A DNA stretch of 64,000 nucleotides from Kitasatospora sp. GP82 (GTDB lineage Bacteria > Actinomycetota > Actinomycetes > Streptomycetales > Streptomycetaceae), in assembly GCF_029892105.1 (NCBI RefSeq), contig NZ_JARZAJ010000022.1:62001-126000 (forward strand), written 5' to 3'. Made by a program: the position numbers and the translations under genes. The notes beneath the pieces were generated by a model. The model was not told the DNA's origin. It saw only the letters and a program-made list of their open reading frames with translations, and did not search any database. Below, one piece after another: positions 60,271-64,000 of the stretch (position 1 is the stretch's first letter; every line of letters begins with the position of its first letter).

Positions 60271-61182
60271 GTGGACTACCAGCAGCTGTTGCGTGATTCG
60301 ATGGAGACCGCCCGCCGGGCGCCGAGGCGAGGTCGTCCCGCCGACTACATCCCGGCACTGGCCGAGGCTGACCCCGAGTCGTTCGGCATGGCGCTGGCGA
60401 CGGTGGAAGGCGAGGTTTTCGGGGCCGGCGACTGGGAACAGCCGTTCTCGATCCAGAGCGTCTCGAAGCTGTTCACGCTCGCGCTCGCGCTGGCGGAGGG
60501 CGGGGACGATCTGTGGCATCGGGTGGGGCGGGAGCCGTCCGGCAATCCGTTCAACTCGCTGGTGCAGCTGGAGACCGAGCAGGGCATTCCGCGCAATCCG
60601 TTCATCAACGCGGGCGCGCTGGTGGTGACGGACCGGCTGCTGGAGCTGACGGGCGATGCGGCGGGGGCTGTACGCGAGTTCCTGCGCGCCGAGTCGGGCA
60701 ATGCGGCGATCAGTACGGACGATTCGGTGGCGGCCTCGGAGGCCCGGCACGGCCACCGCAACGCCGCGCTGGCGCACTTCATCGCCAGCTACGGGAACCT
60801 GCGCAATCCGGTGGACAGTGTGCTGGCGCACTACTACGCGCACTGTGCGATCGCGGCGAGCTGCCGCGACCTGGCCCTGGTCGGCCGGTTTCTGGCCAGG
60901 CACGGTCTGCGGGCGGACGGTTCGCGGCTGCTGACGCGCAGTGTGGCGAAGCGGATCAACGCGGTGCTGCTGACCTGCGGGACGTACGACGCGGCGGGCG
61001 ACTTCGCGTTCCGGGTGGGGTTGCCCGGCAAGAGCGGGGTCGGCGGGGGAGTGCTGGCGGTGCTGCCCGGGCGGGGTGCGGTGTGCGTGTGGAGCCCGGG
61101 GCTGGACGCGGCGGGGAACTCGGTGCTCGGTGTGGCGGCCCTGGACGCGCTCACCACGGCCACGGGGTGGTCGGTGTTCTGA
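60271..61182 (+). CDS. glsA: Glutaminase A
   Basis: 303 residues, standard length. A serine-dependent glutaminase converting glutamine to glutamate and ammonia. S63-V-S-K66 in SIQSVSKLF is the catalytic S-x-x-K, with NPFINAGALVV, ESGNAAISTDDSVAASE and FRVGLPGKSGVGGG also visible. GTG start at 60271. No ribosome site is clear. Confidence 0.94.
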   Translation: MDYQQLLRDSMETARRAPRRGRPADYIPALAEADPESFGMALATVEGEVFGAGDWEQPFSIQSVSKLFTLALALAEGGDDLWHRVGREPSGNPFNSLVQLETEQGIPRNPFINAGALVVTDRLLELTGDAAGAVREFLRAESGNAAISTDDSVAASEARHGHRNAALAHFIASYGNLRNPVDSVLAHYYAHCAIAASCRDLALVGRFLARHGLRADGSRLLTRSVAKRINAVLLTCGTYDAAGDFAFRVGLPGKSGVGGGVLAVLPGRGAVCVWSPGLDAAGNSVLGVAALDALTTATGWSVF

Positions 61183-61189
61183 CCCCGGC

Positions 61190-61217
61190 CGGCCGCCGTG
61201 CTACCGGCAGGCGGCCG
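61190..61217. terminator. Candidate bidirectional terminator
   Basis: CGGCCGCC pairs with GGCGGCCG (12-base loop) and overlaps the stop of the convergent GNAT gene. Confidence 0.5.
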
Positions 61218-61944
61218 CGGAGATGCCGCGCCACCGGAGACCGAGGCGGCGGTAGAGCCGGATGGCGGGGGTATTGGACTCGTCCACCATCAGGGCGGCC
61301 CGGCCGCTGCGGCGCAGCAGGCTGTCCAGGACGAACCGGCAGACCGCCTCGGCGTGGCCGCGTCCCCGTCCGTGCTCGGGGTGGGTGGCGACCCCGGCGA
61401 GCAGGCCGATCTCGGGGGCGCTCCAGGCGTCGGCGGCGATCGCGGTGAGCCGGCCCCGGTCGTCGCGTATGCCGGCCCAGGCGGTGGCGCCGGGGCGCTC
61501 GGGGTGGGCGTAGGAGCTGGGGAAGTGCCTGTCCAACAGGGCGGCGGCCTCGGGGAGTTCGGCCCGGCCGAGCCAGTCGGCGACCGGGCCGGGACGGGTC
61601 TGGCGGGGGAGTTCGGGTCCGGTGGTGTCCATCCAGCCGAAGGCGCCGACGTAGCTGAGCTCGGGGATCCGCTCGACGAGCGCGGTGATCAGCCGGGTGT
61701 CGCCGACCGGCCGGTAGCCGGGTCCGCTCTCGGCGAGGACGTGGCGGACGAGCGGTACGGCGTCGGCGACGCTCCCCCGAACGGCGAGGCGGTCCCGGGC
61801 GGAGGCACCGGGTGAGGCAACGGCGCTCGCCGACCCGTGAGACCAGGCGCGCGCGCCGGTGACAAGCCCCTGAGCGGCCCACAGCAGTAGGGCGTCGTCC
61901 TCGCCGGCCGTACGCACCTCGTCGATGCTCCGTAGTTCGATCAC
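61201..61944 (-). CDS. GNAT-family N-acetyltransferase
   Basis: 247 residues. The C-terminal GNAT domain has the acetyl-CoA loop GLLAGVATHPEHGRGRGHAEAV (Q/R-x-x-G-x-G/A region) and VDESNTPAIRLYRRLGLRW. The N-terminal half is a separate helical domain, unrecognised. GTG 61944 (VIELRSIDEV) was preferred over an in-frame start at 61965. Substrate unknown. Confidence 0.85.
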   Translation of the reverse strand: MIELRSIDEVRTAGEDDALLLWAAQGLVTGARAWSHGSASAVASPGASARDRLAVRGSVADAVPLVRHVLAESGPGYRPVGDTRLITALVERIPELSYVGAFGWMDTTGPELPRQTRPGPVADWLGRAELPEAAALLDRHFPSSYAHPERPGATAWAGIRDDRGRLTAIAADAWSAPEIGLLAGVATHPEHGRGRGHAEAVCRFVLDSLLRRSGRAALMVDESNTPAIRLYRRLGLRWRGISAAACR

Positions 61945-62118
61945 GGCGCAGATTCTGACAGCCACCCGACCGGACCGACAGCCGCCCAGGTCGGCCGCGT
62001 GAGGGTGTCGGACGCCCCTGTGCGGTCAGTAGCGACCTGGTTCGAGGGCGACCTACCTGTGCGGCTCCGAGTGGGGCGCTGTTACGCTGCCCCAGCTTCG
62101 ACAGAGGGATTGAACTAC

Positions 62119-63342
62119 ATGAGTACTGCCAATACCCGTGCGGTTGCCGCTCCTCCGGACCACGCGGCACGGTTGCCCTCGCTGACCGGCATGCGCTGGG
62201 CGGCAGCCATGATGATCTTCTGCTTCCACATCATGATCGAGTCGGGCTTCTTCGGTCGGAGGCACGCTCAGGACACCATGGAGTGGCTCTTCCGTGGCGG
62301 AACCACGGGTGTGTCGTTCTTCTACGTTCTCTCAGGATTCGTGCTGACCTGGTCGGCGCGTCCGAACGACCCGGTGACCTCCTTCTGGCGCCGCCGCTTC
62401 GCCCGGATCTACCCGAACCACTTCGTCACCTTCCTGGGGGCCGTCGCCCTGCTCAGCTGGGAGGGGCAGGAGCTCAGCGGCCGGGTCGCGGCCGCGAATC
62501 TGACGCTCACCCAGTCCTGGGCGATGTTCGCCCCCCGGTACTGGTACGGCTACAACGGCGTGTCCTGGTCGCTGAGCGTGGAGTTCTTCTTCTACTTCAC
62601 GTTCCCGTTCCTGGTGCCGCTGATCATGCGGATGGGAGCCCGGGCCTGGTGGGCCATCGTCGTGGTCTGCACCGGACTCGTCATTGCGATGCCCTTCCCG
62701 ATGGACTGGGTCGGTGCGCACACCGGTATCAAGCCGCTGTTCCTCGTCTACCAGTTCCCGCCGGTGCGGCTGCTGGAGTTCCTCATCGGCATCGCCCTCG
62801 CGCTGCTGGTCAGGAACGGACGCTGGCGCGGCCCCAACATGACCGTGTCGGCACTGGTACTCGTCGCCGGGCTGCTCCTCACCCAGAAGATCGTGCTCTG
62901 GACGCAGCAGTCGCTGATGTCCGCCTCGGCCACCGGCATCATCGGCTGTGTGCTGCTGATCCCGGCAGCCGCCCGTGCCGATGTGCGGGGCACGTCGTCG
63001 ATCTGGCGGCACCCTCGGATGGTGCGCCTGGGAGAGATATCCTTCGCCTTCTATCTCGTCCACGAACTGGTGATTTACACGGCGATGAAGCTTTTCAACG
63101 GTCCGCCGCGGCTTCCCACCGTGCAGGCGGCGGCCCTCACGATCGCCTGCTTCTCGGTGGCGCTGGTGCTCGCCACGACGTTGCACGACATGGTGGAGAA
63201 GCCGTTCGTCAAGCTCCTCAATCCGAAGTCGAAGCGGCGCCGCGCCGAGGACACCGACGCCGATCTGCCGAAGGCGCGGAACGAGGAGCGGCGCGACGAG
63301 GGTGTGCTGCTCCCAACCGGGGGTCAGAGCCCGCTCCAGTGA
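62119..63342 (+). CDS. Membrane acyltransferase, AT3/OafA family
   Basis: 407 residues, about ten membrane helices. RLPSLTGMRWAAAMMIFCFH is the family N-terminus with the conserved R/H, and GVSFFYVLSGFVLTWSAR, RRRFARIYPNH and GVSWSLSVEFFFYF are further family motifs. Such proteins O-acylate sugars or antibiotics at the membrane. The tail is charged. ATG 62119 follows GAGGGA. Upstream is a plain gap of 174 bases. Confidence 0.92.
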   Translation: MSTANTRAVAAPPDHAARLPSLTGMRWAAAMMIFCFHIMIESGFFGRRHAQDTMEWLFRGGTTGVSFFYVLSGFVLTWSARPNDPVTSFWRRRFARIYPNHFVTFLGAVALLSWEGQELSGRVAAANLTLTQSWAMFAPRYWYGYNGVSWSLSVEFFFYFTFPFLVPLIMRMGARAWWAIVVVCTGLVIAMPFPMDWVGAHTGIKPLFLVYQFPPVRLLEFLIGIALALLVRNGRWRGPNMTVSALVLVAGLLLTQKIVLWTQQSLMSASATGIIGCVLLIPAAARADVRGTSSIWRHPRMVRLGEISFAFYLVHELVIYTAMKLFNGPPRLPTVQAAALTIACFSVALVLATTLHDMVEKPFVKLLNPKSKRRRAEDTDADLPKARNEERRDEGVLLPTGGQSPLQ

Positions 63343-63455
63343 CCTCGGCCGGCTGCGTCGGTAGCTGATCAGGGCCTCACAGCCGGGCCGGAGTCCCGTC
63401 GCGGACCCGGTATTACCGCCAGGGACGGGTGCACCGGGCGTGGGCGTATGCGAAA

Positions 63456-63515
63456 GGGCGTGCCGTTGGCGCTCGGCTCCGGACAGGGTCCGGTGGTCGG
63501 CGGGACGGCACGCCC
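63456..63515. terminator. Hairpin between acyltransferase and ptsH
   Basis: GGGCGTGCCGT (63456-63466) pairs with ACGGCACGCCC (63505-63515), with an inner CCGGAC/GTCCGG stem. Serves one or both convergent genes. Confidence 0.7.
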
Positions 63516-63534
63516 CGGTTCGGTGCTGGGTGGG

Positions 63535-63813
63535 TCAGGCTACGGGCAGCTCGTCCAGGCCCTCCTGGACCAGCTTGGCGAGGCGGTCCAGGGCCTCGTC
63601 GGCGCCGTCGGCGTCGGAGGCGAGGACGACCGCGTCGCCGCCCTGGGCGCCGAGGCCGAGCAGGGCCAGCATGGAGGCGGCGTTCACCGGGGTGCCGCCC
63701 TCCTTGGCGATGGTGACCGGCACGCCGACGGCGGTGGCCGCGCGGACGAAAACGGAGGCGGGACGGGCGTGCAGGCCCTCGGCCCAACCGATGGTGACGC
63801 GGCGCTCAGCCAT
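63535..63813 (-). CDS. ptsH: Phosphocarrier protein HPr
   Basis: 92 residues. GLHARPAS carries the phosphorylated His15 (phospho-transfer from enzyme I), and NAASMLALLGLGA is the second conserved region around Ser47. Central to PTS sugar uptake. Preceded by AAAGG and by a DasR operator. Confidence 0.96.
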   Translation of the reverse strand: MAERRVTIGWAEGLHARPASVFVRAATAVGVPVTIAKEGGTPVNAASMLALLGLGAQGGDAVVLASDADGADEALDRLAKLVQEGLDELPVA

Positions 63814-63845
63814 GAGACGTGCCTTTCAGATGAAGCTGTTGACCA

Positions 63846-63861
63846 TGTTGTCTAGACCAGT
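63846..63861 (-). promoter_or_regulatory. DasR operator (dre) upstream of ptsH
   Basis: On the minus strand the sequence reads ACTGGTCTAGACAACA, 13 of 16 matches to the dre consensus ACTGGTCTAGACCAGT. It lies 33 bases upstream of the HPr start. DasR, a GntR-family regulator of N-acetylglucosamine metabolism, is known to control ptsH in S. coelicolor. The 139 bases beyond (63862-64000) hold no recognised gene. Confidence 0.85.
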
Positions 63862-64000
63862 GTTGCACGTGGGCGCGACTCCCGTGCCGCCGCGTCCGTG
63901 ACTCGGCACCGATCGCGGCCCAGGGCACCGCCCGGCTGTGCGGCCGGGCCTCCACCCTGCCGTCCGGGCACGCCCGGCGCCAAGCGGTCCGGTGCCGGAT

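Overview
High-GC DNA with strong G/C bias at third codon positions, GTG starts, ATGA/GTGA overlaps and a gene order matching my memory of the Streptomyces coelicolor chromosome from nrdR-nrdJ through rnhB, recQ, whiH, hrdB, parE and parC to ptsH. The window is almost certainly chromosomal core of a Streptomycetaceae member (Streptomyces or Kitasatospora). I see no rRNA, tRNA, CRISPR array, prophage or transposase.

Layout. 1-3.8 kb: NrdR boxes, nrdR and the B12-dependent ribonucleotide reductase nrdJ. 3.9-5.1 kb: a decay zone with a marR gene fused to the tail of a lost MFS pump, and a small HTH gene followed by a wrecked Clp-N gene. 5.3-11.2 kb: a complete conservon (cvnABCD) with a CYP157-type and a CYP154-type P450. 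11.4-15.0 kb: a sugar ABC importer without its own ATPase, preceded by a 12-codon coupled ORF. 15.1-17.6 kb: a DHA2 efflux pump and divergent TetR regulator with two operator palindromes. 17.9-24.7 kb: rnhB, two conserved unknowns, a RecQ helicase fused to a phosphoribosyltransferase-like domain, and a DUF4192 protein. 24.9-30.7 kb: prolyl aminopeptidase, glycogen-debranching-like protein, a 15-unit pentanucleotide repeat and a Nudix-winged-helix regulator. 31.0-37.5 kb: an ABC pair with a catalytically degenerate ATPase, whiH, the principal sigma factor hrdB and a secreted trypsin-like protease. 38.5-54 kb: topoisomerase IV genes parE and parC enclose a NarL-type two-component system, a DUF485/cation-symporter pair, a damaged CitA/CitB-type two-component system next to a NitT/TauT-type ABC operon with no ATPase gene, and a Suc_Fer-like protein. 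54.2-57 kb: paired M16 peptidase homologues. 57.3-63.8 kb: rtcB, FHA protein, azlCD, glutaminase, GNAT, acyltransferase and ptsH with a DasR operator.

Functional themes are housekeeping replication and transcription (nrdRJ, rnhB, hrdB, parE/parC), development and signalling (conservon, whiH, degenerate ABC pair) and nutrient sensing and uptake (sugar ABC, symporter, azlCD, glutaminase, HPr/DasR). The most notable observations are local erosion at two places where deletions joined unrelated genes (about 4.2 kb and 48.15 kb), a frameshift in the CitA-like kinase, the P450 lacking ExxR, the degenerate ABC ATPase beside whiH, and a sharp low-GC3 patch inside rtcB. I did not find a clearly new multigene system. 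Homology statements come from motif reading and memory, not database searches.
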